Shown here: positions 43,315 to 52,503 of the stretch, one piece after another
Layout of the letters: each line of letters begins with the position of its first letter
Numbering within the stretch: position 1 is the first letter of the stretch
NCBI GenBank assembly: GCA_040269895.1
Contig: CP158568.1
Location: 2,822,716-2,886,715, forward strand
DNA from: Ancalomicrobiaceae bacterium S20
GTDB lineage: Bacteria > Pseudomonadota > Alphaproteobacteria > Rhizobiales > Ancalomicrobiaceae
DNA: 64,000 bases
Direction of reading: 5' to 3'
Notes under the pieces: generated by a model
Told to the model about the DNA's origin: nothing
Seen by the model: only the letters and a program-made list of their open reading frames with translations
Databases searched by the model: none
Program-made: the position numbers and the translations under genes

Positions 43315-44142
43315 ATGTCCGCACGAGACGCCCAGACCCCGGCAGTTCAGACCCCGGCGATCGAGCTGATCAACGTCAGCCGCCGCTTCCTGACCCCCGA
43401 AGGCAAGTCGCTGACCGCGATCCGCGACTTCACCATGACCGTCGCGCGCGGCGAGTTCGTCGCCGTCGTCGGCCCGACCGGCTGCGGCAAGTCGACGACG
43501 CTGAACCTGATCACCGGCCTCGCCAAGCCGTCGTCGGGCGAGGTCCGCCTCTACGGCCAGCCGGTCGACGGCATCGACCGGCGCATCGGCTTCGCGTTCC
43601 AGACCGACGCGCTGTTCCCGTGGCGCTCGGTGATCGACAATGTCATGGCCGGCCCGCGCTTCCGTGGGGTGCCGAAGGACAAGGCCGAGGCCGATGCGCG
43701 CGCCTGGCTCGCCAAGGTCGGGCTCACCGGCTTCGAGAAGCACTATCCGCATCAGCTCTCGGGCGGCATGAGGAAGCGCGTCTCGCTGGCGCAGACCTTC
43801 ATCAACGGCCCGGAGATCCTGCTCATGGACGAGCCGTTCTCGGCGCTCGACGTGCAGACCCGCGTGGTCATGCACGAGGAGCTCCTGAAGCTCTGGTCGT
43901 CGTCGGGCGCCTCGGTGGTGTTCGTCACCCATGACCTCGAAGAGGCGATCGCGCTCGCCGACAAGGTCTATGTGCTGACCTCGGGACCTGCGACCGTGAA
44001 GTCGATCTACCCGATCGACATCCCGCGGCCGCGCGTCGTCAGCGAGATCCGCTACGAAAAGCACTTCATCGAACTCAGCCACACGATCTGGGCCGACCTC
44101 CGCGACGAGGTCACGCGCGCCTACCAGCGCAACGCCGCCTGA
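43315..44142 (+). CDS. ABC transporter ATP-binding protein, NitT/TauT type
   Basis: A 275-residue ATPase. Walker A is 'GPTGCGKSTT', the Q-loop 'FAFQTDALFPWRSV', the signature 'LSGGMRKRVSLA', Walker B 'ILLMDEPFSALD', and the H-loop 'VFVTHDLEEA'. ATG 43315 follows GGAGGAG by 7 bp; an in-frame codon at 43279 is less likely. It drives import for the adjacent permease. Confidence 0.94.
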   Translation: MSARDAQTPAVQTPAIELINVSRRFLTPEGKSLTAIRDFTMTVARGEFVAVVGPTGCGKSTTLNLITGLAKPSSGEVRLYGQPVDGIDRRIGFAFQTDALFPWRSVIDNVMAGPRFRGVPKDKAEADARAWLAKVGLTGFEKHYPHQLSGGMRKRVSLAQTFINGPEILLMDEPFSALDVQTRVVMHEELLKLWSSSGASVVFVTHDLEEAIALADKVYVLTSGPATVKSIYPIDIPRPRVVSEIRYEKHFIELSHTIWADLRDEVTRAYQRNAA

Positions 44143-44155
44143 GGAGAGAGCCCCC

Positions 44156-45034
44156 ATGTCCGACGCAGCCATCCTCTCCGAAGCCGCGGTCGCCCGCCCC
44201 GGCACCTCCGACGCCGAAATCGAAGCGGCCGCGCGCGCCGCGCGCCGCCACCGCGACAACATGGTGATCTTCTGGCGCTTCGCGATCCTCGCCGCGCTGC
44301 TCGGCGGCTGGGAACTCGGCGCGCAGACCGGCAAGATCGACGCCTTCTTCTATTCCTCGCCGTCCGCGATCGTGATGCGGCTCTACGACTGGATCACCGA
44401 GGGCACGTCAGAAGGCTCGCTCTGGTATCACCTCTACATCACCATGCTGGAGAGCCTGATCGGCTTCGTGACCGGCTCGGTCGGCGGCGTGGTGGTCGGC
44501 ATCGCGCTCGGCCGCAACCGGATGCTGGCCGACATCTTCTCGGTCTACATCAAGGTGATCAACTCGATCCCGCGCGTGGTGCTGGCACCGATCTTCATCA
44601 TGCTGTTCGGCCTCGGACTCGGCTCGAAGGTGGCGCTCTCCTTCGTCATGGTGTTCTTCGTCGTGTTCTCGAACGCCTTCCAGGGCGTCCGCGAGGCCGA
44701 CCGCAACATGATCGCCAATGCGCAGATCCTCGGCGCCTCGCCCTGGCAGCTCACCTGGTCGGTGATCGTGCCCTCGGCGATGAGCTGGATCTTCGCCTCG
44801 CTGCACGTGTCGTTCGGCTTCGCCATCGTCGGCGCCATCGTCGGCGAGTTCGTCGGCTCGCGCTACGGCATTGGCCTCTTGATCTCGGTGGCCAAGGGCT
44901 CGTTCGACGCGGCCGGCATGTATGCGGCGATCGTCATCATCATGATCGTGGCGCTGACGGCCGAATACGTGATGACCTTCATCGAGCACCGCCTCGCCAA
45001 GTGGCGTCCGCAGCCGCTGCACGACACGCATTGA
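44156..45034 (+). CDS. ABC transporter permease, NitT/TauT type
   Basis: A 292-residue inner-membrane protein. After a 35-residue cytosolic start there are about six helices. The EAA-loop region is 'FQGVREADRNMIANAQILGASPWQLTWSVIVPSAMSWIFASL'. Typical of the SsuC/TauC family. Begins 13 bp after the ATPase gene and is followed at 45063 by an intrinsic terminator. Confidence 0.94.
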   Translation: MSDAAILSEAAVARPGTSDAEIEAAARAARRHRDNMVIFWRFAILAALLGGWELGAQTGKIDAFFYSSPSAIVMRLYDWITEGTSEGSLWYHLYITMLESLIGFVTGSVGGVVVGIALGRNRMLADIFSVYIKVINSIPRVVLAPIFIMLFGLGLGSKVALSFVMVFFVVFSNAFQGVREADRNMIANAQILGASPWQLTWSVIVPSAMSWIFASLHVSFGFAIVGAIVGEFVGSRYGIGLLISVAKGSFDAAGMYAAIVIIMIVALTAEYVMTFIEHRLAKWRPQPLHDTH

Positions 45035-45062
45035 TGCATCACGCATTCCGAAGAACGCGAAG

Positions 45063-45086
45063 GGCGGCCTGCGGGCCGCCTTTTTT
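45063..45086 (+). terminator. Intrinsic terminator of the ABC operon
   Basis: Stem GGCGGCC / GGCCGCC, 4-nt loop, followed directly by TTTTTT. The clearest rho-independent terminator in the window. It also lies at the 3' side of the convergent kinase gene. Confidence 0.9.
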
Positions 45087-45091
45087 GTTCG

Positions 45092-46549
45092 TCACGCCGC
45101 GCCCGCCGGCAGCCGCACCTCGACCTGGAGCCCGCGCCCCTCGGGCCCATCGGCCAGCGTCACCGTGCCCCGATGTGCCTCCACCGCCTCGCGGACGATG
45201 GCGAGCCCCAGACCAGTGCCGTCGGGGAGAACGCCGCGGCCGCGATGGAAGCGTTCGAACACGCGCTCGCGCTCGACCTCCGGGATACCAGGACCGGTGT
45301 CGATCACGGTGATCCGCCAGCCGGGCGCGCCATCCTCGAAGGTGGTCACACCGAGCCGGACCGCGACCTCGCCGCCCTCGGGTGTGTAGGTCAGCGCATT
45401 CTCGACCAGCGCGGCGATCAACTCGCCGATCAGCGTCGGATGACCGGCGAGCGGCATTTCGCCCTCGGGCGCCTCGAAACCGAGATCGATGCGGCGATCG
45501 AGCGCAAAGCCGATCAGGCGATCGAGCACGTCGACGGTCACGGCACGCAGGTCGAGCCGCGTCTTCATCACCGCATCCGGCCCCTGCTCGGCGCGGGCGA
45601 GCATGAGCAGCTGCCGCACGAGCCGGGTCAGGCCATCGACCGCGCGATCGAGCCCGACGAGCGCTCGACGGCTGCCTTCCGGCGTCGTCTCATCGAGGCC
45701 GACGGCGGCTTGCGTCTTCATCACGGCGAGCGGCGTGCGCAGCTGATGCGCGGCATCGGCAATGAACCGGCGTTGCAGATCGACATAGGTGCCGACCCGC
45801 CGGAACGCGGCATCGAGCGCATCGACGAGCGGCAGAAGCTCGCTCGGAATGTCGTCGCGGGCGATGGCCGAGCGGTCGTTCGGATCGCGCGCCGCGACCG
45901 CGCGGCCGAGCCGGCCGACCGGCGCAAGCCCGCGCGACAGCACATAGACCGCGATCAGGCCGGCAGCGGCGAGCACGACGAGTTGCGAGCCGAGCGCCGT
46001 GGTCCAGAGTTCCGTCACGATGCGCGTGCGGCCTTTCAGGGTCTGGCCGACGATCACGGTCGCATGGCCGAGGCCCTGCCGGCCGACCACGGGCTGGGAT
46101 AGTGCCACAACGCGGATCGGCTCGGCGCGAAACAGCGTGTCGTAGCTGACCGGCCGCGCCTCGGTCGGCGGGCGCGGCGGCAGCGTCAGATCCGGATAGC
46201 CGGCGATCAGCGCGCCATCGGGCGCGAGCACCCGATAGACCACCCGGTCGCGATCCTGCGACTGGAACATCTCCAGCGCCGAGGGCGGGATCAGCGCCTC
46301 CCAGACGCCGTCCTGATCCTTGACCTGCTCGGCGATCACGCGCGCCGAGGCCGTCAACATGCGGTCGACGACGAGACCGGCGCTGACGTCGGCGGTGCGC
46401 CAGGTGGTCACGACATTGACGACCGCCAGCGCCGCGAGCGGCACCAGGAGCCAGGCGAGCAGGCGCGAGCGCAGCGATCGCAACGCGCGGCGCCGCCGGG
46501 TCGGCGCGGAAGGCTCGGCGGCCGCTCCGGCGGCGGGCGCGTCAGGCAT
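45092..46549 (-). CDS. Sensor histidine kinase, TctE-like
   Basis: A 485-residue membrane kinase. Helix 1 is about 29-48 and helix 2 about 187-205, enclosing a periplasmic 2CSK_N-type sensor domain ('SARVIAEQVKDQDGVWEALIPPSALEM'). HAMP-like linker, then the H-box 'FIADAAHQLRTPLAVMKTQ' with His268, the N-box 'ALVENALTYTPEGG', and the G-boxes 'VIDTGPGIP' and 'GTGLGLAIV'. Overlaps the response regulator gene by 8 bp. TctDE systems respond to tricarboxylates; the ligand here is unknown. Confidence 0.93.
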   Translation of the reverse strand: MPDAPAAGAAAEPSAPTRRRRALRSLRSRLLAWLLVPLAALAVVNVVTTWRTADVSAGLVVDRMLTASARVIAEQVKDQDGVWEALIPPSALEMFQSQDRDRVVYRVLAPDGALIAGYPDLTLPPRPPTEARPVSYDTLFRAEPIRVVALSQPVVGRQGLGHATVIVGQTLKGRTRIVTELWTTALGSQLVVLAAAGLIAVYVLSRGLAPVGRLGRAVAARDPNDRSAIARDDIPSELLPLVDALDAAFRRVGTYVDLQRRFIADAAHQLRTPLAVMKTQAAVGLDETTPEGSRRALVGLDRAVDGLTRLVRQLLMLARAEQGPDAVMKTRLDLRAVTVDVLDRLIGFALDRRIDLGFEAPEGEMPLAGHPTLIGELIAALVENALTYTPEGGEVAVRLGVTTFEDGAPGWRITVIDTGPGIPEVERERVFERFHRGRGVLPDGTGLGLAIVREAVEAHRGTVTLADGPEGRGLQVEVRLPAGAA

Positions 46550-47213
46550 TCTCGGCCCTCAGCACATAGCCGAGGCCGCGCACGGTCACGATGGCAATGC
46601 CGGAGCCCTCGAGCTTCTTGCGCAGGCGGTGCGCGTGCACCTCGATCGCGTTCGGACCGGCGTCGTCGTCGAGGCCGAACACGGCCGAGACCAGCGCCTC
46701 CTTGCGGACCGGCCGGCCGGCGCGCAGGATCAGCGCCTCCAGCAAGGCATGTTCACGCGGGGTCAGCGCCAGCGGCTGGTCGTCGACCAGAAAGCTGCGC
46801 GAACCGGTATCGAGCGTCAGCCGGCCGACCGTCACCGCGGTCTGCCGGCCCGCGCCGGTGCGCCGAAGCTGGGCGCGGACCCGCGCGGCCAGTTCGCTCG
46901 CGTCGAACGGCTTGACGACGTAATCATCCGCGCCGGCATCGAGCCCGCCGATGCGGCTGGTCAGCGCGTCGTTGGCGGTCAGCACGATCACCGGCACGCT
47001 CGATTTGCGCGCGCGGAGCCGCTTCAAAACCTCGATGCCGCCGATGCCGGGCAAGGCGAGATCGAGCAGCACCAGCGCGTAATCCTCGGTCTTCAGCACG
47101 TCGTCGGCCGTCTCGCCGTCACCGACATGGTCGACGACGTAATTGTCCTTGCGCAAGAGCCGGCCGAGCCAATCGGCAAGGTCTTGATTGTCTTCGACGA
47201 GCAGGATGCGCAT
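46542..47213 (-). CDS. OmpR-family response regulator, TctD/QseB-like
   Basis: A 223-residue regulator. Receiver with Asp51 in 'VLLDLALPGIGG' and Lys in 'YVVKPFD'. C-terminal winged helix 'LALTPREHALLEALILRAGRPVRKEALVSAVFG' and 'IEVHAHRLRKKLEGSGIAIVTVRGLGYVL'. ATG 47213 (MRILLVEDN) is the family start; the frame upstream to 47303 is shadow. First gene of the two-component operon. Confidence 0.94.
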   Translation of the reverse strand: MRILLVEDNQDLADWLGRLLRKDNYVVDHVGDGETADDVLKTEDYALVLLDLALPGIGGIEVLKRLRARKSSVPVIVLTANDALTSRIGGLDAGADDYVVKPFDASELAARVRAQLRRTGAGRQTAVTVGRLTLDTGSRSFLVDDQPLALTPREHALLEALILRAGRPVRKEALVSAVFGLDDDAGPNAIEVHAHRLRKKLEGSGIAIVTVRGLGYVLRAENA

Positions 47214-47324
47214 GGGTCGAGGCGTCCGTGAGGGGAACGGAAAGCCTAGCGAATTTGCCGGCCGGGGGGAACGCGCGACGCGAGCGTTATGCCAGCGCGC
47301 CAAAGCGATCCGTGATCGGAAGCC

Positions 47325-47399
47325 TGGATGGGGCGGCAGGATTCGAACCTGCGAATGGCGGAATCAAAATCCGCTGCCTTACCACTTGGCGACGCCCCA
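47325..47399 (-). tRNA. tRNA-Gln (anticodon UUG)
   Basis: Minus strand. Acceptor TGGGGCG / CGCCCCA, anticodon loop with TTG, T-loop AGGTTCGAATCCT, encoded CCA. The second Gln isoacceptor of the window; the other (CUG) is at 676-749. Confidence 0.95.
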
Positions 47400-47754
47400 A
47401 TGCGCGACGCTCCCATGAGGGTGCGGCGGCGACGCATCCGTATAGCCAAGTCGACACGGCCGGGCAACACGGGCGCGGCGCGGTTTCCCCGGCCGCATAT
47501 GAGACCCTGGCTGGTACCGAGCCACTGCCGGCGGCGGGCAGGCCTCCTGGCAAAGCGTGCGCCGGCCGCGTTGCCGGCCGGCGGGACCGCCTCCCGGCGA
47601 GCGCCCGTCCGTCGCCTCGCCGGAGCCGAGCCGCCGCGTCGGCGGCGCCGTCGAGGCACGGCGGTTTCCACAGGCCGGAAACCGCATTCATCCACAGGCG
47701 AAATTCGCGCTTGCGGGCCGGGGGGGCGGTCGCTATAAGCACGCCCACGGCAGA
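47400..47754. other. Region between two tRNA genes, no gene seen
   Basis: About 355 bp, very G+C-rich, with no credible coding frame. The piece at 47690-47745 may hold the tRNA-Pro promoter. Confidence 0.45.
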
Positions 47755-47831
47755 CGGAGTGTAGCGCAGTCTGGTAGCGCACCTCGTTCGGGACGAGGGG
47801 GTCGCAGGTTCAAATCCTGCCACTCCGACCA
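47755..47831 (+). tRNA. tRNA-Pro (anticodon CGG)
   Basis: Plus strand. Acceptor CGGAGTG / CACTCCG, anticodon stem CCTCG-TTCGGGA-CGAGG with CGG, T-arm GCAGGTTCAAATCCTGC, encoded CCA. 77 nt. Confidence 0.97.
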
Positions 47832-48087
47832 GCCGTTAGACCCGATCCCGACGGGCGCGCGTACCACCTTGCCAAAATTCGATCTGACTTGTGGTCGCTT
47901 CGAGAGCGAAAGCCGACGACTGGCTGCGACAAGGCCGGGCAAATTCTTGCACGTTGCACCCATGGTCTCGACGCACGCGGCGGCCGGCGGGCGCTCCGGC
48001 CACGCCGCGGACCGGACCGGAGCCTCGGCTCGGTCCGACCCGCGACGCCGCCTGCCGCCGGCTCGTCCGATCGTCGCAACAACCGAA

Positions 48088-48831
48088 TTAGACGGCCATC
48101 ACACCGCCGTCGACGAACAATTCGTGCCCCGCGACGAAGCTCGCCGCATCGGAGGCGAGGAACAGTACGGCCGCGGCGATCTCGTCCGAACTCCCGAGGC
48201 GGCCGAACGGGATCATTTGCTTGAAGGCATCCTCGGCACCGGCATTGTTCTCCAAGTAGGCCTGCATCGCCGGCGTCTGGACCATGCCGGGCGATACCAC
48301 GTTCACGCGGATGCCGCGGCTCTTCAGATCGGTCGTCCATGTGCGCGCGAACGACCGGATGGCCGCCTTCGTCGCGCTGTAGATCGAGAGCGCTCCGATC
48401 CCCGTGCTGCCGGCCACGGAACCGGCGAGCACCACCGCACCGCCGGCCGTCATCAGCGGCAGCGCCTTCTGCACCGTGTGGATCGTGCCCTTGAGGTTGG
48501 TCGCGAACAGGCGATCGACATGCGCCTCGTCGATTGCGCCGAGCGCGGCGGATTCCGAAATGCCGGCGTTGGCGAAGACGACGTCCAGCCGGCCGTGATC
48601 CTGTCGGAGGCGCGCGTAGAGCCGGTCGAGATCCTCCGGCACACCGACGTCGCCCTGCACGCCGACCGCGCCGTGGCCGATCTCGGCGACGGCCTGATCC
48701 AGCTTCTCCGGTCGCCGCCCCGTCACATAGACCTGCGCGCCTTCCGCGGCGAAGGATCGTGCCGTCACCAACCCGATGCCGTCGGTACCGCCCGTGATCG
48801 CCACGACCTTGCCTTCGAATCGCCTTGTCAT
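48088..48831 (-). CDS. Short-chain dehydrogenase/reductase, intact paralogue of the 7.8-kb gene
   Basis: A 247-residue classical SDR: 'AITGGTDGIGLVTARSF' (cofactor motif), 'FANAGISESAAL', 'SGSVAGSTGIGALSIYSATKAAIRSFARTWTTDL' with Ser, Tyr and Lys, and C-terminal 'LFVDGGVMAV'. The sequence is clearly related to the frameshifted SDR at 7779-8536. The substrate is unknown; the subgroup is often called glucose dehydrogenase or 3-oxoacyl-ACP reductase in databases. It is divergent from a TetR gene with two palindromes between them. Confidence 0.92.
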   Translation of the reverse strand: MTRRFEGKVVAITGGTDGIGLVTARSFAAEGAQVYVTGRRPEKLDQAVAEIGHGAVGVQGDVGVPEDLDRLYARLRQDHGRLDVVFANAGISESAALGAIDEAHVDRLFATNLKGTIHTVQKALPLMTAGGAVVLAGSVAGSTGIGALSIYSATKAAIRSFARTWTTDLKSRGIRVNVVSPGMVQTPAMQAYLENNAGAEDAFKQMIPFGRLGSSDEIAAAVLFLASDAASFVAGHELFVDGGVMAV

Positions 48832-48848
48832 TCCATGTCCCTCCGATT

Positions 48849-48893
48849 AAGTGGAGCCTTGCTCCGCTTGTTTTATGTGGAGGATTCCTCCGT
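48849..48893. promoter_or_regulatory. Two palindromic operators in the SDR/TetR divergent promoter
   Basis: Site 1, 48849-48869, AAGTGGAGCCTTGCTCCGCTT. Site 2, 48877-48893, GTGGAGGATTCCTCCGT. Both carry GTGGAG-N4-5-CTCCG and their centres are 26 bp apart. Probably bound by the TetR-type repressor. Confidence 0.65.
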
Positions 48894-48922
48894 TTTCGCA
48901 AGTGCCGTCGAAAGGGATTCCC

Positions 48923-49489
48923 GTGACCGCCGCCCCATCCTTGCGTGCCGACGCCCAGCGAAACCGCGAGCGCATCCTCTCTGCGGCCGAGGCGGTGTTT
49001 CTGGAGCGTGGCGCCGATGCGACCATGGAAGACGTCGCCAGGCGCGCCGGCGTCGGGATCGGAACGCTCTATCGGCGTTTCCCGACCCGCGAGTCACTTC
49101 TCGCCGAGGCCTATAGCGCGCGATTTCTGGCGGTCGCGGCCGAGAGCCGCGCGCGCGCCAACGCGCTCGAACCGCTGGCGGCGCTGCGCGCCTACCTCGA
49201 GGAGCTGGTGGTCTATACGAGCGTCTATCGCGGGTTCGCGGCCTCGCTCGGCGCCATCCTGCAGAGCGGGACGGCGGGTTGCGAGGCGATGGGCACGGAG
49301 GGCCGCCGCCTGCTGGACCGCGCGCAACAGTCCGGCGCGGTCCGCGCCGACGTTTCGTTCGACGACCTCGTCGTCGTCGCAGTGGCGACCTCGCTGGCCA
49401 CCGAACAACTCGGTTCGCCGAGGACGCGGATCGCCCATCTGATCGGACTGTTCCTCGACGGCATCGGCGCACGCCCGGCGCGGAACTAG
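48923..49489 (+). CDS. TetR-family transcriptional regulator
   Basis: A 188-residue repressor. The N-terminal HTH 'RERILSAAEAVFLERGADATMEDVARRAGVGIGTLYRRFPTRESLLAEAY' is textbook TetR. The C-terminal ligand domain resembles the SBD_TetR type ('LRAYLEELVVYTSVYRGFAASLGAIL'). The start is GTG 48923, with AAAGGGA 7 bp upstream; the longer frame to 48851 would cover operator DNA. It likely represses the divergent SDR gene and itself. Confidence 0.92.
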   Translation: MTAAPSLRADAQRNRERILSAAEAVFLERGADATMEDVARRAGVGIGTLYRRFPTRESLLAEAYSARFLAVAAESRARANALEPLAALRAYLEELVVYTSVYRGFAASLGAILQSGTAGCEAMGTEGRRLLDRAQQSGAVRADVSFDDLVVVAVATSLATEQLGSPRTRIAHLIGLFLDGIGARPARN

Positions 49490-49634
49490 GCCGCCCCGCG
49501 CCCATCGCACCCCGGATCCCCGAAATCCTCGACTGACCCGGCGTCCCCGCTTCGCTATGGTGTCGCGTCGCCGCATCGGTGCGGGACCCCAGTTTCCCGC
49601 GCCGACGTACCGCAGCCTCGCGCGAGAGATCCCG

Positions 49635-51020
49635 ATGACCACCCAGCTCACCAACGTCCAGGTCCGCGATATCGAAGCCCTGGTCCATCCCTATACGCCG
49701 CTGCATCGCGTCCGCGAGATCGGACCGCTGGTGCTCGATCGCGGCAAGGGCGTCTACGTCTACGACACCCAGGGCAAGGAATATATCGAGGGCATGTCGG
49801 GCCTGTGGTGCGCGGGTCTCGGCTTCTCCGACGAGGAGATGGTCGAGGCGGGCACCGAGCAGCTGAAGCGGCTCCCCTACTATCACCTGTTCGGCGCCAA
49901 GGGCTACGAAGTGGCGATCGAGCTCGCCGAGAAGCTCAAGGAGATCGCGCCGGTGCCGATCTCCAAGGTGCTCTATTCGTCGTCGGGCTCGGAGGCCAAC
50001 GACACCCAGATCAAGCTCGCCTGGTACTACAACAACGCGCTCGGCCGGCCGGACAAGAAGAAGATCATCAGCCGCGTCAAGGGCTACCACGGCGTCACCG
50101 TGATGAGCGCCTCGCTGACCGGCCTGCCGAACAACCACATCGACTTCGACCTGCCGGTGCCGCGCGTCCTGCACGCCGACTGCCCGCATCACTATCGTTT
50201 CGGTCTCGAGGGCGAGACCGAAGAGGCCTTCGTCGCCCGTCTCGCGGCGAACCTGCGCGCCCTGATCGAGAAGGAAGGCCCGGAGACGATCGCGGCCTTC
50301 ATCGCCGAGCCGATCATGGGCGCCGGCGGCGTCATCGTGCCGCCAGAGGGCTACTTCGCCGCGATCCAGCCGATCTTCGAGGAACACGACATCCTGATGA
50401 TCGGCGACGAGGTGATCACCGGCTTCGGCCGCACCGGCGAGTGGTTCGGCTCGACCGCGGTCGGCTACAAGCCGCACACGATCTCGGTCGCCAAGCAGCT
50501 CACCGCGTCCTATGCGCCGCTGTCGGCGGTCATGCTGCCGCAGTTCATGGTCGATGCACTCGAAAGCGAGTCGGCCAAGATCGGCGTGTTCGGCCACGGC
50601 TACACCTACGGCGGCCACCCGCTCGGCTGCGCGCTCGGCGTCAAGGCGATCGAGATCTACCAGAAGCGCGACATCCTCGGCCGCGTGCGCGGGCTCGCGC
50701 CGCTGTTCGCCGCGCGCATCGCCAAGCTCGCCGAGCATCCGCTGATCGGCGACGTGCGGGTCAAGGGCCTCGTCGGTGGCGTCGAGCTGGTCGCCGACAA
50801 GAAGACCAAGCGGCCGTTCGACCCCAAGCAGGGCGTCGGCGCCAAGATCGTCGGCTTCCTGCAGGCTCGCGGCGCGATCCTGCGCGCGATCGGCGACACG
50901 ATCGCGCTCTGCCCGCCGATGGTCATCTCCGAGGCCGAGCTCAACGAGCTGTTCGACCGGCTGGAGAAGGCGCTCGACGACGGCGAGGCGATGGTGACCA
51001 AGGACGGCCTGCGCGGCTGA
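49635..51020 (+). CDS. Class III PLP-dependent aminotransferase (omega-amino acid:pyruvate type)
   Basis: A 461-residue fold-type I enzyme. 'VYDTQGKEYIEGMSGLWCAGLGF' and 'SSSGSEANDTQIKLAWYYNNALG' bind cofactor phosphate, 'FIAEPIMGAGGVIVPPEGYF' is the core, 'MIGDEVITGFGRTGEWFG' carries the Asp that contacts the pyridine nitrogen, and Lys287 in 'ISVAKQLTASY' forms the Schiff base. Close to enzymes acting on beta-alanine, putrescine or other omega-amines with pyruvate. ATG 49635 suits the family start. Substrate undetermined. Confidence 0.92.
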   Translation: MTTQLTNVQVRDIEALVHPYTPLHRVREIGPLVLDRGKGVYVYDTQGKEYIEGMSGLWCAGLGFSDEEMVEAGTEQLKRLPYYHLFGAKGYEVAIELAEKLKEIAPVPISKVLYSSSGSEANDTQIKLAWYYNNALGRPDKKKIISRVKGYHGVTVMSASLTGLPNNHIDFDLPVPRVLHADCPHHYRFGLEGETEEAFVARLAANLRALIEKEGPETIAAFIAEPIMGAGGVIVPPEGYFAAIQPIFEEHDILMIGDEVITGFGRTGEWFGSTAVGYKPHTISVAKQLTASYAPLSAVMLPQFMVDALESESAKIGVFGHGYTYGGHPLGCALGVKAIEIYQKRDILGRVRGLAPLFAARIAKLAEHPLIGDVRVKGLVGGVELVADKKTKRPFDPKQGVGAKIVGFLQARGAILRAIGDTIALCPPMVISEAELNELFDRLEKALDDGEAMVTKDGLRG

Positions 51021-51196
51021 TCTTCACCATATCCGCAACAATTCGTGCTGCCATGCGGCCGCGCCCTCCCCCGGGGGCGCGGCCGTCACCATTTCGCCGT
51101 GCCGGGGTGGTTCCACGCCGGCTGTCCGCCCGCCCCGACCGGCGCGGCCAGCGGGCGCCCCAACGCCGCACACCCTCCGCCCCAGCAGGACGAAGA

Positions 51197-52087
51197 ATGA
51201 TCTCGAGACGGCACTTCCTCGGCACCGTGTTGACGTCCGGCGCGGCGTTCCTCGGCCTCTGCGGCTATGCGGTCGGCTACGAACCGCGCTACCGGCTGAA
51301 CGTCACACGCTACGATCTCGCGCTGCCGCGCTGGCCGGCCGATGCGAAGCCGCTGACGATGGCGCTGGTCGCCGACATCCATGCCTGCGATCCGTGGATG
51401 CCGCTGTGGCGGATCGAGGAGATCGTCGCGGCCACCAATGCGCTCAATGCCGACATCGTGCTTCTGCTCGGCGACTATGTCTCGTCGATGCGGCGGGTGC
51501 CGACACGGATCCTGCCGCCGGAGGAGTGGTCGCCGCCGCTCGGCAAGCTCCGGGCGCCGCTCGGCGTGCATGCGATCCTCGGCAATCACGATTATTGGCG
51601 CGAGGAGGGGCCGCAAGGGGTCCGCGACGCGTTGATCCGCCAGGGCATCACCTTCTACGAGAACACGGCGCGCCGGATCGACGCGCTCGGACATCGGTTC
51701 TGGTTGTCGGGGACCGGCAGCATGGTCGCGCTCAAGGACCGGCACGGCGGCGTCGACGATCTGCCGGGCACGCTCGCCCAGATCACCGACGACCTGCCGG
51801 TCATCCACATGGCGCACGAGCCGGATCTGTTCCCCGACATTCCCGATCGCGTCGCGCTGACACTGTCCGGGCACACCCACGGCGGCCAGATCGTGCTGCC
51901 GTTCATCGGGGCGATCGAGACCGGTTCGGATTACGGCAATCGCTTCCGCTACGGCCATATCGTCGAGGACGGCCGGCACCTGATCGTCTCCGGCGGGCTC
52001 GGCTGTTCGCATCTGCCGATCCGCTTCGGTTCCCCGCCGGAAATCGTCCATGTGACGGTGCGCCCCGCCGGCCCGGTCACGGCGTGA
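51197..52087 (+). CDS. Tat-exported metallophosphoesterase (YkuE-like)
   Basis: A 296-residue calcineurin-like phosphoesterase. 'MISRRHFLGTVLTSGAAFLGL' is a twin-arginine signal or anchor. Metal motifs in order: 'ADIHACD' (Asp60, His62), 'LLGDYVSS', 'ILGNHDYW', 'MAHEPD', and 'LSGHTHGGQIVLP'. The set is complete. It probably acts on membrane or periplasmic phosphoesters; the YkuE group acts on lipids or phosphodiesters. 177 bp after the aminotransferase. Confidence 0.92.
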   Translation: MISRRHFLGTVLTSGAAFLGLCGYAVGYEPRYRLNVTRYDLALPRWPADAKPLTMALVADIHACDPWMPLWRIEEIVAATNALNADIVLLLGDYVSSMRRVPTRILPPEEWSPPLGKLRAPLGVHAILGNHDYWREEGPQGVRDALIRQGITFYENTARRIDALGHRFWLSGTGSMVALKDRHGGVDDLPGTLAQITDDLPVIHMAHEPDLFPDIPDRVALTLSGHTHGGQIVLPFIGAIETGSDYGNRFRYGHIVEDGRHLIVSGGLGCSHLPIRFGSPPEIVHVTVRPAGPVTA

Positions 52088-52503
52088 CCGACACGGTCCG
52101 GGACAGCGCGGATCGGTGGGCGCCGATTTATCAGCCAGCCAATCAAACAGGCAAATGCGCCGGATGCGGCAGTAGCGCCACCGAGTGCATGATGCATACG
52201 TGATCGAACCATCCGGTCGAAACCGGGGTGCGGCGGTTTATCCGCCATTCCCTTGCGTTTTCACGCTTGCACGTGGTCAAGAAAGTCTGAAATATTCGAA
52301 TCGTACCTTGTGACATCACGATGAAGCCGCAATCGGTACCCATATGCCAAAGAGCTCCGTCCGGGCATGTGGATGGCGCCGATACCGGCTTCCCTCTCGG
52401 GATTCGGGATCGTCGTGTCTCCGACGGAATCGACTGTCATGAGGATCGGACGCGCCCGCAGATGCGCGCCGAACACCCCGGGAAGGAATGAGGATCGTTG
52501 GAA
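52088..52503. other. Intergenic region of lower G+C
   Basis: About 415 bp. The part 52120-52340 is markedly A+T-richer than its surroundings (for example GCATGATGCATACG, TCTGAAATATTCGAATCG). No gene recognised. It probably holds the promoter of the 55-codon gene at 52504. Confidence 0.45.

Noticed and set aside
42209-45034. Assigning the ABC transporter to taurine, nitrate or thiamine precursor uptake
   Set aside because: Family resemblance covers all of these and no substrate-specific enzyme is linked.
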